Below, piece after piece: positions 16,111 through 24,722 of a stretch of DNA of 64,000 bases. Below the pieces are notes generated by a model that was given only the letters and a program-made list of their open reading frames with translations, ran no database searches and was not told the DNA's origin. Made by a program: the position numbers and the translations under genes. Source of the DNA: Spirobacillus cienkowskii (GTDB taxonomy: Bacteria; Bdellovibrionota_B; Oligoflexia; Silvanigrellales; Silvanigrellaceae); assembly GCF_037081835.1 (NCBI RefSeq), contig NZ_CP146516.1:2742831-2806830 (forward strand), in the 5' to 3' direction. How positions within the stretch are numbered: the first letter of the stretch is position 1; the number at the start of each line of letters is the position of its first letter.

Positions 16111-17580
16111 TTAAATAACAATTGTCCATTTTGTACCAGTAGGAGAATCTTGTATTTGTATTCCTTGAGCCAATAATTCGTCACGAATAGCATCAGATCG
16201 TGCCCAATCTTTATTTGCACGAGCAAGTTTTCTTTCTTTGAGTTTTTGTTCAATTTCTGCTGCTGATATTTCTGAAGTAAGCTTATAATTACTTAAATTA
16301 ACAAAAAAATCATTAGGTTCTTCCATCAATAAACCCATTGCTTTTTTTATCCAATTTTTAAATTCAAACCATGTTGAACGTAACTTTTCTTGATCTTTTA
16401 AAGTCAAATCTTTACCAGATTTTTCAAATGCAACTAATTTAACATTGACACTCTTAATAAAATCAAAAAACACCGCTAACGCCGCTGCGCTATTAAGATC
16501 ATCAGCTAAGCTTTCACGCATTTTAGGAATTAAATTATCTAAATCAGAAAAAATTTCTTCGTGATAAAAGTCACTGTTATTAACTTTATTTGCATAAGAA
16601 TCCATTAAAGAAACAAACCGGTAAATCTTAGCAAGCTTTTTTAAATTTTCTGTCGCCATTTCAAATGTAAAATCTAGTGGATGAGTATAAGAAACAGAAA
16701 GAAACACTAAGCGAAGAACTTCAGATGGATATTTTGCAAGAAACTCTTTAATTGCTACAAAATGATTGGTACTTTTACTCATTTTTTCGCCATATAAAGT
16801 TACCATTCCTGCGTGCAACCAACTTGTTGCAAGTGGTTTGCCTGTTGCGGCTTCTGATTGTGCAATTTCAGCTTCATGATGCGGAAAGATTAAATCTCTA
16901 CCACCCATATGAATATCTATATTGTCTCCAAAAATTGAATGAATCATTGCAGAACACTCAATATGCCATCCTGGACGTCCGTCACCCCATGGTGATGGCC
17001 AAAAAATTTCATTTGGTTTTGCAAACTTCCATAATGCAAAATCAAGAGCATCTTCTTTTGCTTCATCAATTTCAATACGAGCACCCTTTTTGAGATCATC
17101 AATTTTATTTTTGCTTAACTTTCCGTATTGCGTAAATTTACGAACTCTATAATAAACTCCAGAATTTGTTACATAAGCATATTCTTTTTGAATTAATTTT
17201 TTTATTAACTCAATTATTTGAGAAATATTTTCTGTAACTTTAGGCTCAAACTCAGGACGCTGTAAGTTAAAAAGCGCTAACATTTCGTCTTGTTCTGAAA
17301 CATATCGAGAAACAATTTCAGAACAAGATAAATTTTCTTTGTTTGCTTTTTGAATTATTTTATCATCAACATCTGTTATATTGCGAGCCCATTCTACTTT
17401 TAACTCATTATCTTCAAGCGTTCTAAAAAGCAAATCATAAGAAAAGAATGTTCTACTATGACCTATGTGAGTGTTACCATAAGGAGTCACACCACAGCAG
17501 TACATTTTTACTTTACCATGTTGCAGCGGAATAAATTTTTCTTTTTTTCCGCTAATGGTATTAAAAAAAGCCAATGACAT
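16111..17580 (-). CDS. cysS: Cysteinyl-tRNA synthetase
   Basis: This 489-residue class I synthetase has the HIGH motif in GNTHIGHSRTFFSYD (near residue 38) and KMSKS in GEKMSKSTNHF (near residue 270). The zinc ligands that discriminate cysteine are seen as CCGVTPYG, GWHIECSAM and the FPHHEAEIAQSE block. Its length is slightly above the usual 460. It charges tRNA-Cys. It begins 6 bp after dnaJ on the same strand, so the two are likely co-transcribed. Confidence 0.97.
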   Translation of the reverse strand: MSLAFFNTISGKKEKFIPLQHGKVKMYCCGVTPYGNTHIGHSRTFFSYDLLFRTLEDNELKVEWARNITDVDDKIIQKANKENLSCSEIVSRYVSEQDEMLALFNLQRPEFEPKVTENISQIIELIKKLIQKEYAYVTNSGVYYRVRKFTQYGKLSKNKIDDLKKGARIEIDEAKEDALDFALWKFAKPNEIFWPSPWGDGRPGWHIECSAMIHSIFGDNIDIHMGGRDLIFPHHEAEIAQSEAATGKPLATSWLHAGMVTLYGEKMSKSTNHFVAIKEFLAKYPSEVLRLVFLSVSYTHPLDFTFEMATENLKKLAKIYRFVSLMDSYANKVNNSDFYHEEIFSDLDNLIPKMRESLADDLNSAAALAVFFDFIKSVNVKLVAFEKSGKDLTLKDQEKLRSTWFEFKNWIKKAMGLLMEEPNDFFVNLSNYKLTSEISAAEIEQKLKERKLARANKDWARSDAIRDELLAQGIQIQDSPTGTKWTIVI

Positions 17581-17586
17581 AAATTT

Positions 17587-18705
17587 TTATCCAAATATTT
17601 TATCAAAAAAACCGTTGTTATTTTTTACATGTTGCCCAACTTTTTGTGCAAATGCACGGAGATGCTCTTCTGCTTCTTTATTTATTTTAGTTGGAATTTC
17701 AACAGTCACTTCAATAACAAGATCTCCCTTACCACGACCATATTTTTCGAGCTTAGGTATCCCAGCACCTTGAACTACCAAGCGCTGTCCCGGCTGAATT
17801 CCAGCTGGAATTTCAATTTTACGCGGCTGCTCTTCAAAACAGTCAATTAATACTTCTGTCCCTAAAATAGCCTGTGCAACACCAATTTTTAAGTTATAAA
17901 TTAAATCAAATTCTTCGCGTCTAAACTGAGGATCCGCTTCGACTTCAATAAATACGTAAAGATCTCCAGCAGGACCTCCGTTAAGCCCTTCTTCGCCTTC
18001 CCCCGCCACGCGCAAGCGCATGCCGGTGTCAATGCCTCCAGGTATTTTAACATTAATATTTGATGATTTTACTTGATAACCTGAACCTTTACATCCAGAA
18101 CAAGGGGTTTCAATTTTTTTACCAGAGCCATTGCAGTCAATACATGTTGACGCATACGTAAAAAAGCCTTGTTGAATGCCAACTTGGCCTTGCCCGTGAC
18201 ATGTCTGACAAATAACTGGTGATGTTCCTTTAGCAGCTCCTGATCCATTACAGCTTTGACAACAAATTTTTCGTGCAATTTGAAGTTTTTTTTCTGTTCC
18301 TAATACAGACTCTTTAAAAGAAATTTTTAAATCATACCGTAAATCTTCTCCCTTACGCGCTCTGTTTGCTGATCTTTTTTTGCGCCCCCTCACACCAAAA
18401 AGATCTTCAAAAATAGAACCAAAATGCTCGAAAACATCATCAACGTTTCCAAAGCCCGGTTCACCAAAACCAGCACCATTTACTCCTGCATGACCAAATT
18501 GATCAAAACGTTGTCTTTTTTCAGAATCAATAAGAACTTCATAAGCCTCAGCTGCTTCTTTAAATTTTTCTTCTGCGGCTTTATCTCCAGGATTGCGATC
18601 GGGATGGTATTGCACAGCAAGCTTACGATAAGCTTTTTTTATTTCATCGGCTGAAGCTGTTTTTGATACTTGTAATATATCGTAATAATTGCGTTTTGTA
18701 GTCAT
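17587..18705 (-). CDS. dnaJ: Chaperone DnaJ (class I Hsp40)
   Basis: The 372-residue co-chaperone stimulates DnaK. The J domain is at residues 5-70 (YYDILQVSKTASADEI and the HPD of YHPDRNPGD), followed by a Gly/Phe region (GVNGAGFGEPGFG). Four CxxCxGxG zinc repeats start at about residue 150 (CQSCNGSG, CQTCHGQG, CIDCNGSG, CSGCKGSG), then the C-terminal substrate-binding domains. Upstream on the minus strand a perfect TATAAT lies at 18744-18749 and TCCTCCTGGAG precedes the start; I see no CIRCE element. It is co-oriented with cysS. Confidence 0.97.
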   Translation of the reverse strand: MTTKRNYYDILQVSKTASADEIKKAYRKLAVQYHPDRNPGDKAAEEKFKEAAEAYEVLIDSEKRQRFDQFGHAGVNGAGFGEPGFGNVDDVFEHFGSIFEDLFGVRGRKKRSANRARKGEDLRYDLKISFKESVLGTEKKLQIARKICCQSCNGSGAAKGTSPVICQTCHGQGQVGIQQGFFTYASTCIDCNGSGKKIETPCSGCKGSGYQVKSSNINVKIPGGIDTGMRLRVAGEGEEGLNGGPAGDLYVFIEVEADPQFRREEFDLIYNLKIGVAQAILGTEVLIDCFEEQPRKIEIPAGIQPGQRLVVQGAGIPKLEKYGRGKGDLVIEVTVEIPTKINKEAEEHLRAFAQKVGQHVKNNNGFFDKIFG

Positions 18706-18878
18706 CTAAATTACTCCAGGAGGATACTGTCACACATACCATCATTATAGGGCGACAAGAAAACAAGGATTCTGCCAGAATTTAATCTCGATTGGTAGAG
18801 AGTCAACAACTTAAGCGCAATATTTATTTTTAAAGTAAAATAGAATGGATAAACATTAGAAACTTTTTAACACGCAGC

Positions 18879-19844
18879 TTAACCGATTGCTAATCCATTT
18901 AATGTGACTTGTATCTCTCCAAGTGATTTTGGAAATGATAACACCGATTGCAAACGATTTGCATCTTTAACAGATGGCACGAAAATTTTTCTTGCAGCAA
19001 CATTTTCGATGAGCGCACGCGCCAACTTATTATGAAGATCATGTCCTGCTTTATGAGCTATAACATGCCCCAAAATAGGCATACCAATTAAATGGAGATC
19101 GCCAATACAGTCAAGAGCTTTATGTTTGACAAATTCTTTTTCGTGACGCAGTCCATGAGAATTTAAAATACCTTCAGTACGCGATACAACAATTGCATTT
19201 TGCAATGAACCACCTTTTGCCAAACCTCGAGAATATAAGTAGTCAATTTCTTCTTTTAATCCAAAAGTTCTTGCAAAAGAGAAAAGCTTGCAAAACGCTG
19301 TTGCAGTATAATCTAATGTTACAGACTGCTGCCCAATGCTTTCAATATTATTGTAATCAATAGAGTAAGATATTAGCGGTTGCTTCGATGGTTCTATGCG
19401 AATAAATCTTAAAGGATTATTGGAGTCAACAACCTCTATTGTTTTTTCAACAATGAGAACTTTTTTAGGTTCTTTCAGTTCTTCAATACCAGCTTCATTT
19501 AACAGCACCAAAAAAGGTGCTGAAGATCCATCAAGAATTGGCATTTCACTGTTGTTTAACGCCACAATTGCATTATCAATACCAAAACCAAAAAATGCGG
19601 CCATCAAATGCTCAATGGTAGAAACATGTGCATTTAAATTTCCAACTCGTGTAGCAAGACTTGTATCAAATACAGCAAAGGGATCTGCTTTAATGTAAGG
19701 TTTGTTGGGCAAATCTGTACGCTGAAACAGAATTCCTGTATTTGCCGCGGCAGGACGAATTTCGACTGTAATCATATTTCCAGAATGAACGCCTACGCCA
19801 GTAAATGAAACAGAGCATTTTAACGTTCTTTGGAAATTATACAT
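18879..19844 (-). CDS. lpxC: UDP-3-O-acyl-N-acetylglucosamine deacetylase
   Basis: The 321-residue zinc deacetylase catalyses the first committed step of lipid A synthesis. Signatures seen are VSTIEHLMAAFFGFGIDN (zinc His), PILDGSSAPFL, and the HKALDCIGDLHLIG block with the other zinc ligands (His and Asp) and GHVIAHKAGHDLHNKLA (catalytic His). Length is normal. The RBS GAGGAG precedes ATG by 3-4 bases. Presence of lpxC shows that the organism makes lipid A, hence an outer membrane. No other lpx genes flank it. Confidence 0.96.
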   Translation of the reverse strand: MYNFQRTLKCSVSFTGVGVHSGNMITVEIRPAAANTGILFQRTDLPNKPYIKADPFAVFDTSLATRVGNLNAHVSTIEHLMAAFFGFGIDNAIVALNNSEMPILDGSSAPFLVLLNEAGIEELKEPKKVLIVEKTIEVVDSNNPLRFIRIEPSKQPLISYSIDYNNIESIGQQSVTLDYTATAFCKLFSFARTFGLKEEIDYLYSRGLAKGGSLQNAIVVSRTEGILNSHGLRHEKEFVKHKALDCIGDLHLIGMPILGHVIAHKAGHDLHNKLARALIENVAARKIFVPSVKDANRLQSVLSFPKSLGEIQVTLNGLAIG

Positions 19845-20095
19845 ACTCTCCTCGTACCACTTATTTTAACAAGTTATTTTTAATACCGTCACCAAAAGTA
19901 CGCTGCGACAAGAATTGGAGCAGCTAGCCTTTTATTAATCGGTATCACTATACAATTGCTATCGCAAGCATACCTTTCTTATAACATAAGACACAAAAAG
20001 CTTAAAGATTTATCGGCAACTATTAAACCAAGTCTAGTAAAATCTATAAATATGCTATAAAATTAAATGGTTATTTTTTGACATATTTTTACTTT

Positions 20096-20122
20096 TAACT
20101 TGATCACAAACTGATCAAGTTA
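20096..20122. repeat. Perfect 11-bp inverted repeat upstream of ssb
   Basis: TAACTTGATCA, a CAAAC spacer, then TGATCAAGTTA. No T-run follows on either strand, so an operator is more likely than a terminator. It lies about 55 bp upstream of the candidate ssb -35 box and just after a TTGACA at 20078-20083. Confidence 0.6.
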
Positions 20123-20152
20123 GGTAAAAAAATTAGGAATAACAAAACATGA

Positions 20153-20179
20153 TTGACGCTATAGAATAGCCGCTATAGT
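20153..20179 (+). promoter_or_regulatory. Candidate ssb promoter
   Basis: TTGACG (20153-20158), 15-bp spacer, TATAGT (20174-20179). This lies about 70 bp before the ssb ATG. The spacing is short, so the assignment is tentative. Confidence 0.4.
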
Positions 20180-20251
20180 TCTGATGAAGTGAACAACGCT
20201 GTTTCACCCCTGTTCTCTTGTATCTTTTCATATCACTTTAAGGAGTTTTTT

Positions 20252-20746
20252 ATGTCAGGAATTAATAAAGTTATCCTTGTCGGTAGGTTAGGGCAGGAGC
20301 CTGAACTTCGTAGCACCCCAAGCGGCCAACAAGTCTGCAGCCTAAGTATCGCTACAAGTGAAACATGGGTTAAAGATGGCAACAAAGAAGAAAAAACCGA
20401 ATGGCATCGTGTTGTATTATGGGGCAGACAAGCAGAACTGGCTCATAAATATCTAAAAAAAGGCAGATTGGTTTATATCGAAGGCAAATTGCAAACACGC
20501 TCCTGGCAAGATCAACAGGGGCAAAAACGATACATTACTGAAATTGTAGGAAATTCAATGCAATTTCTAGAAAGCATGAACTCAGGAGCACAGCGTGATA
20601 ACTCAGAGATTCCTGCAATTCATGATAATGATGCCCCATATTACACTGGGCCAAGTGGCTATGATTCTCCGGCCCAACTTCTGCAAGCCCTACATTTAAC
20701 AATTCGTCACGTCCGATGGATGATGACATTCCATTTTAACACTTAG
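20252..20746 (+). CDS. ssb: Single-stranded DNA-binding protein, apparent frameshift near the 3' end
   Basis: The start is ATG at 20252 because AAGGAG lies 7 bases upstream. Residues 1-115 form a normal OB-fold ([43 protein letters not shown]). The open frame as given ends ...[13 protein letters not shown] and lacks the acidic tip that recruits repair and replication partners. In the -1 frame the sequence reads [23 protein letters not shown] and stops at 20737-20739, a textbook SSB tail. One base therefore seems to be missing around 20663-20672 (residue 137-139), by mutation or sequencing error. SSB coats single-stranded DNA in replication and repair. A terminator follows at 20772. Confidence 0.93.
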   Translation: MSGINKVILVGRLGQEPELRSTPSGQQVCSLSIATSETWVKDGNKEEKTEWHRVVLWGRQAELAHKYLKKGRLVYIEGKLQTRSWQDQQGQKRYITEIVGNSMQFLESMNSGAQRDNSEIPAIHDNDAPYYTGPSGYDSPAQLLQALHLTIRHVRWMMTFHFNT

Positions 20747-20771
20747 TGTTTTAAAATTAATCACAGTACTC

Positions 20772-20804
20772 TACAGAGAAAATTAATTTTCTCTGTATTT
20801 TTTA
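20772..20804 (+). terminator. Intrinsic terminator after ssb
   Basis: TACAGAGAAAATT is followed directly by its reverse complement AATTTTCTCTGTA, then a T-rich run. The stem is up to 13 bp with an effective TTAA loop. The rest of 20805-21051 is very AT-rich with nothing else recognised. Confidence 0.9.
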
Positions 20805-21051
20805 TTAAAAAAATTGAATAAAAAAATAATAATTTTAATAAGAAAAATTATTTATTATTTTTAATTAAAAAATTAAATAAAATTTATATTATATATTTTT
20901 AATTGGTAATCTTTTGTTGATTACCAATTTATATTTAATACAATCACAATAAATTGCCCTCATTGACAAAATTTCTTTAAAAAATTAAATAAGTAATGAA
21001 ATTTCTTATTTTTTAACAATTTTTTGTTCTGATTTTAATGTTAGGTTTTTA

Positions 21052-22143
21052 ATGGATAATCAAGTTTTATTGTTAGTGATATTTGGTACTCTATTTGTAT
21101 GTTTTGAAATCGAAAAAAAATTAGCCTGGATTACTCATGTTAGCAGTGTTTGCTTGGTAATTTTAGTTGCCATGTTACTCAGCCAAATTAAAATTATCCC
21201 ATCACAATCTGAAGTGTACGATTTTTTTCAGGGCTATGCAGTACTAATTGGTATTACCCTTATGGTTTTAAATTTTAAGTTTAAAAATATTTTAAAGCTT
21301 AATTATAAAATATTAATTGTATTTCTATTTGGGCTTGTTGGAAGCTTTGTTGGCGGTATTCTTGCGGGATACATTGGGCATTTCGCTCTTGGCGATACTG
21401 CTTTTAAACTTGCTGCACAATTTACCGCAAGCTACATTGGTGGTTTAGAAAACGCTGCTGCAATGCAGAAAATGTATAATATTCCAGAAACCTATTTCAC
21501 CGCTGCATTTACAATAGATAATATTATTACAAGCCTTTGGGTCCTTGCTTCTGTGTGGCTCGGAAAAAGCTCTCAAACAATTACAAACACCTCAGATAAC
21601 ACAATTCAAGAATTTGATTCAGCAGATATTAGCTTAGTAAATATTTCTGCCTGTTTATTTATGGCAACTTTAATTATAATGCTTGGAAAAGAAATGTCAA
21701 ACATAATTGGTTTCTTTCACTCTATTATTTGGATCACTTTACTTGCAATAATTGTAGGACAAATACCTATAATTAGCCAATATTGCAAACCAGCATACGT
21801 TTTAGGCGCAACAGCATTTGCCTTTTTCTTTTTTTCGATAGGAGCATCTGTAAACTTTAAAGCCTTATTAGCGCTTGATAAAATGGTCATCATAATGCCA
21901 ATAATTGTAATATCTGTTCATGCAATATTTATAATTTTAGCTGCCAAAATTTTCGGTGTTAATAAAGCCTCTACCATCATTAGCTCTCAAGCCCTAATTG
22001 GCGGGCCTGGCACTGCAGTTGCTGTAGCTCAGGCAAAGCATTGGAGAGAGTATTTTTCTACCGCGATTATTTTAGGAGTTTTTGGCTACACATTAGCAAA
22101 TTTTTTTGGTGCGTTTGTTTTTAATATTCTTACACATACTTAA
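21052..22143 (+). CDS. DUF819-family multi-pass membrane protein
   Basis: This 363-residue protein has about ten hydrophobic segments. FTASYIGGLENAAAMQKMY (near residue 125) and ALIGGPGTAVAVAQAKHW (near residue 322) are the repeated Gly-rich loops typical of DUF819 (YjcL-like) integral membrane proteins, which look like transporters but have no settled substrate. It is the first gene of a three-gene set; the VanX-type dipeptidase starts 18 bp downstream and a histidine kinase follows. A role in handling cell-wall peptides is suggested only by that neighbour. Confidence 0.75.
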   Translation: MDNQVLLLVIFGTLFVCFEIEKKLAWITHVSSVCLVILVAMLLSQIKIIPSQSEVYDFFQGYAVLIGITLMVLNFKFKNILKLNYKILIVFLFGLVGSFVGGILAGYIGHFALGDTAFKLAAQFTASYIGGLENAAAMQKMYNIPETYFTAAFTIDNIITSLWVLASVWLGKSSQTITNTSDNTIQEFDSADISLVNISACLFMATLIIMLGKEMSNIIGFFHSIIWITLLAIIVGQIPIISQYCKPAYVLGATAFAFFFFSIGASVNFKALLALDKMVIIMPIIVISVHAIFIILAAKIFGVNKASTIISSQALIGGPGTAVAVAQAKHWREYFSTAIILGVFGYTLANFFGAFVFNILTHT

Positions 22144-22161
22144 TACAAAAGGAGACACATA

Positions 22162-22881
22162 ATGTTTACTCAATTGGAGCAAAGCCAAATAGCCATTAAT
22201 ACTAATTACCCCAAACCCACATTTCAACAAATAAATTTGCTAAAAAACTACAGTAACCCTATTGAACTAAAAAGTAACAATCGCATGCAGCTTGAGCCCG
22301 TCTACTTTAACCTCAAGTTAAAAGGTGCTACAAACCACATGCTAACCAGGCATTCGGTTTACCTAAAACTCATTGAGGCACTAGAGCAGTTGCCACAACA
22401 GTTTGGCTTTTTAGTTTTTGATGCGTTCCGTTCACTCAAAACCCAGCACGCTCTTTTTGATTATATTTACCAACAACAAAAAGCATTAGCACCAAACTTA
22501 AGTCACAGTGAACTATTTGAAATTACCAAATTTTTTATCACCTACCCCACAGATAATAAAGTACCGCCGCATAATAGCGGCGGCGCCATTGATTTAACCT
22601 TAACCTACAACAACACATTACTCGATATGGGCACAGAATTTGACGAGGTCTCAGAGGTTTCACACACCATTTTTTTTGAGCAAGAATACAACGAAAAATT
22701 TAACATCAATAAAAATAGATGGGAAAAAATTAAAACGAATAGACGCATATTATTCAACATCATGAAAAACGCGGGCTTTACCAACTATTCTTATGAGTGG
22801 TGGCATTACGACCTCGGTGATAGCATGTGGGCCGAAATTCATAACACAAACTGGCAGTACCCTTCAATGGAAGGGGAGTAA
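22162..22881 (+). CDS. ddpX: D-alanyl-D-alanine dipeptidase, VanX/DdpX type (M15D)
   Basis: The 239-residue protein has the VanX motifs: the arginine-containing VFDAFRSLKTQ near residue 89, the zinc motif HNSGGAIDLTL (H-x6-D) near residue 135, DMGTEFDE, and YEWWHYDLGD near residue 213 with the catalytic Glu and third zinc ligand. VanX-type enzymes hydrolyse D-Ala-D-Ala; in non-resistant bacteria they are used for wall turnover or starvation. No signal peptide is seen, so it is likely cytoplasmic. No vanH or vanA ligase gene is nearby, so resistance should not be inferred. GGAGA precedes the ATG. Confidence 0.88.
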   Translation: MFTQLEQSQIAINTNYPKPTFQQINLLKNYSNPIELKSNNRMQLEPVYFNLKLKGATNHMLTRHSVYLKLIEALEQLPQQFGFLVFDAFRSLKTQHALFDYIYQQQKALAPNLSHSELFEITKFFITYPTDNKVPPHNSGGAIDLTLTYNNTLLDMGTEFDEVSEVSHTIFFEQEYNEKFNINKNRWEKIKTNRRILFNIMKNAGFTNYSYEWWHYDLGDSMWAEIHNTNWQYPSMEGE

Positions 22882-23525
22882 CAAAAATAAAGAGAACATG
22901 TTATGCGCGCCATATTTAGTTTAAAAACCTTTAAAAAAGTAAACCGCGCCCCTTTAATTAAAAAAATACAAGACACATACCTTGCAATGTTTATCGCATT
23001 GACTGTTATTGTATCTTTAATTTTTATTTGTATTATAGAAAATAGATTTTCGCACGAAGACGTTATTTTTATTTGTATAACATTTATAAAAATAGTGACT
23101 ATTTTTATAATTACCCTTATGTTTTTAATTAATAAAATTCTAAAAAAATGTATTAGCCCTATCATTAACTTAATCAATCATTTTAAATCATCATCAGAAC
23201 TAAAAGAAATTGAAATATCTTACGATCACTCTCAAGAAATTATTGATTTGTATAATATAATCAATAGCTCAATTAAAAGAATAAACGAATATCAACAGCA
23301 ATCCTTACAAAACGAAAAAAATGCGGCCATTGCTATGACCACGCAAATGGTAGCGCATGATGTTCGAAAACCATTTTCTATGCTTAAATGCACTGTTGAT
23401 CTTTTGCTAAAATGTAAAACTCAAGAAGAATTTAAAAAAATAATTGATACATTTTTGCCAAGCATAGAAAAATCTATTACAAAAGTAAACGGGTTTATAA
23501 CAGATATCATGGAAATTGGTTCTAA

Positions 23526-23544
23526 TACGCCGTCCACTAAGTTT
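23526..23544 (+). repeat. Left terminal inverted repeat of the IS630 element
   Basis: TACGCCGTCCACTAAGTTT, identical to the reverse complement of 24704-24722; the next base inward differs. Confidence 0.95.
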
Positions 23545-23660
23545 GTTGGCAACATAGATAACCAAAAATAAATATTTATACGGAAATTGATGAATATTGA
23601 AAACAGGATATGCTGCAGTTAACATTCGTACTTTCTTTTATAAAAGGACACTGCAGCACA

Positions 23661-24071
23661 ATGAATAATGTACAACAACTTATGGATGATTTAAAGAGAA
23701 TACCTCAAAATAAATTAAGTTTTAATCTTTTACGTCGATTATTTATAATTTTTTTATATTCCGTAGGATTTTCTGAAAAAAAGATTGAAACTTTATTATG
23801 CCTTTCAAGAGGACGGGCAAATTATTGGGTTTCAAACTATAAGAATAATGGTATTTATTTTTTACTTGATAAACCACGTTCTGGTCGTCCATCCTTTGTA
23901 AATAAAGAAGAAGTTGAAATTTTAAAAACTGAAATCATTCAATTAAATTCTGAATTTAATGAGGAAAAAGTTGTTCATGCCCAAATAATAAATAGTATTA
24001 TAGAATCCAAAACGAAATTAAAAAAAAATTTAGTAAAAGTGGGTTATACAAGTTCCTTCAAAGAACATTAA
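23661..24071 (+). CDS. IS630 transposase, first frame (OrfA, helix-turn-helix region)
   Basis: This 136-residue frame starts at ATG 23661 after AAAAGG. It contains the N-terminal DNA-binding region of IS630 transposases (VGFSEKKIETLLCLSRGRAN, then LLDKPRSGRPS). It ends soon after a run of nine A at 24020-24028. A -1 shift on that run fuses it to the second frame, giving FSKSGLYKFLQR, the expected IS630 continuation. The stand-alone OrfA would lack catalytic residues. Confidence 0.85.
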   Translation: MNNVQQLMDDLKRIPQNKLSFNLLRRLFIIFLYSVGFSEKKIETLLCLSRGRANYWVSNYKNNGIYFLLDKPRSGRPSFVNKEEVEILKTEIIQLNSEFNEEKVVHAQIINSIIESKTKLKKNLVKVGYTSSFKEH

Positions 24072-24703
24072 TAAGAAGAGTTGTTCCAAGAACAAAGCAT
24101 ATAAAAAATGACCCAGAAAAAATGGCCGAATGGATTAAAGATTTACCAAATAAAATTAATGAAATTAAAGTAAAAAATCCAGGAAAAAAAATAAACATAG
24201 ATTTTCAAGATGAATCACGATTTGGACAAATGACAATAAAATCTGGTATTTGGAGTCCTTTCCCAATCAGACCAGAATTTAAAACTCAAATGGGTTATTT
24301 AAACTCATGGATTTATGCTACTGCTAACAAAGATACGGGCAAATATTTTGGAATGATATTACCAAATTTAAATGTTGAAAACATGCAAATTTTTATCAAT
24401 GAGTACTCCAAGACCGTACCTAAGAATGAGCATATTATTATGATACTAGATGGAGCTAGTGCACATAAAAGCAAAAAATTAATTTTACCCCAAAATATAT
24501 CATTTATTTTTTTACCTTCATTTTCTCCAGAGTTAAATCCAATTGAAAGGTTATGGAGTTATTTTAAAAGGAATCACTTATCATTTAAAATTTATAAAGA
24601 TTATGAAGATCTCGTTCAAAAATGCTCTAGTGGTTGGAATCAATTAACACAAAAAATTGTCAAGTCAATTATGAATTCAAAACCTAAGGCAAGCTTATGT
24701 TAA
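24023..24703 (+). CDS. IS630 transposase, second frame (OrfB, DDE catalytic domain)
   Basis: The second frame carries the DDE domain: Asp in NIDFQDESRFGQ, Asp in IIMILDGASAHKSK, and Glu in FSPELNPIERLWSYFKR, the hallmark of IS630/Tc1-like transposases. An internal ATG at 24122 exists, but the homologous sequence clearly extends upstream through VVPRTKHIKNDPEK into the A-run. This indicates translation by -1 frameshifting from OrfA and not an independent start. It stops at the edge of the right inverted repeat. Confidence 0.88.
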   Translation, partial: KKFSKSGLYKFLQRTLIRRVVPRTKHIKNDPEKMAEWIKDLPNKINEIKVKNPGKKINIDFQDESRFGQMTIKSGIWSPFPIRPEFKTQMGYLNSWIYATANKDTGKYFGMILPNLNVENMQIFINEYSKTVPKNEHIIMILDGASAHKSKKLILPQNISFIFLPSFSPELNPIERLWSYFKRNHLSFKIYKDYEDLVQKCSSGWNQLTQKIVKSIMNSKPKASLC

Positions 24704-24722
24704 AAACTTAGTGGACGGCGTA
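24704..24722 (-). repeat. Right terminal inverted repeat of the IS630 element
   Basis: AAACTTAGTGGACGGCGTA, directly after the end of the transposase gene, matching the left end over 19 bp. Confidence 0.95.

Larger units (their letters stand above)
19845..20251. other. Divergent lpxC-ssb intergenic region
   Basis: About 400 bp. It holds the outward promoters of both genes, an 11-bp perfect inverted repeat at 20096-20122 and a candidate ssb promoter at 20153-20179, each listed separately. An upstream in-frame ATG at 20189 is rejected as the ssb start. I see no RNA gene. Confidence 0.6.
23526..24722 (+). mobile_element. IS630-family insertion sequence
   Basis: The element is 1197 bp with perfect 19-bp terminal inverted repeats starting TACGCCGTCC. 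It carries one transposase encoded in two overlapping frames. It is flanked on both sides by TAA. IS630 elements normally duplicate TA, so the exact target repeat (TA or TAA) is open. It sits inside the histidine kinase gene, in the same orientation. Confidence 0.92.

Noticed and set aside
18706..18780. Heat-shock (sigma-32) promoter or CIRCE element before dnaJ
   Set aside because: A perfect TATAAT is present, but the CTTGTTT and CCCTATAA-like pieces are too close for sigma-32, and no CIRCE repeat is seen.
20189..20251. Upstream ATG as ssb start
   Set aside because: It adds 21 hydrophobic residues not found in SSB and has no RBS; ATG 20252 has AAGGAG and gives the canonical N-terminus.
22162..22881. 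VanX-type gene as evidence of vancomycin resistance
   Set aside because: No vanA/vanB ligase, vanH dehydrogenase or response regulator is present; DdpX-type enzymes serve ordinary wall turnover.
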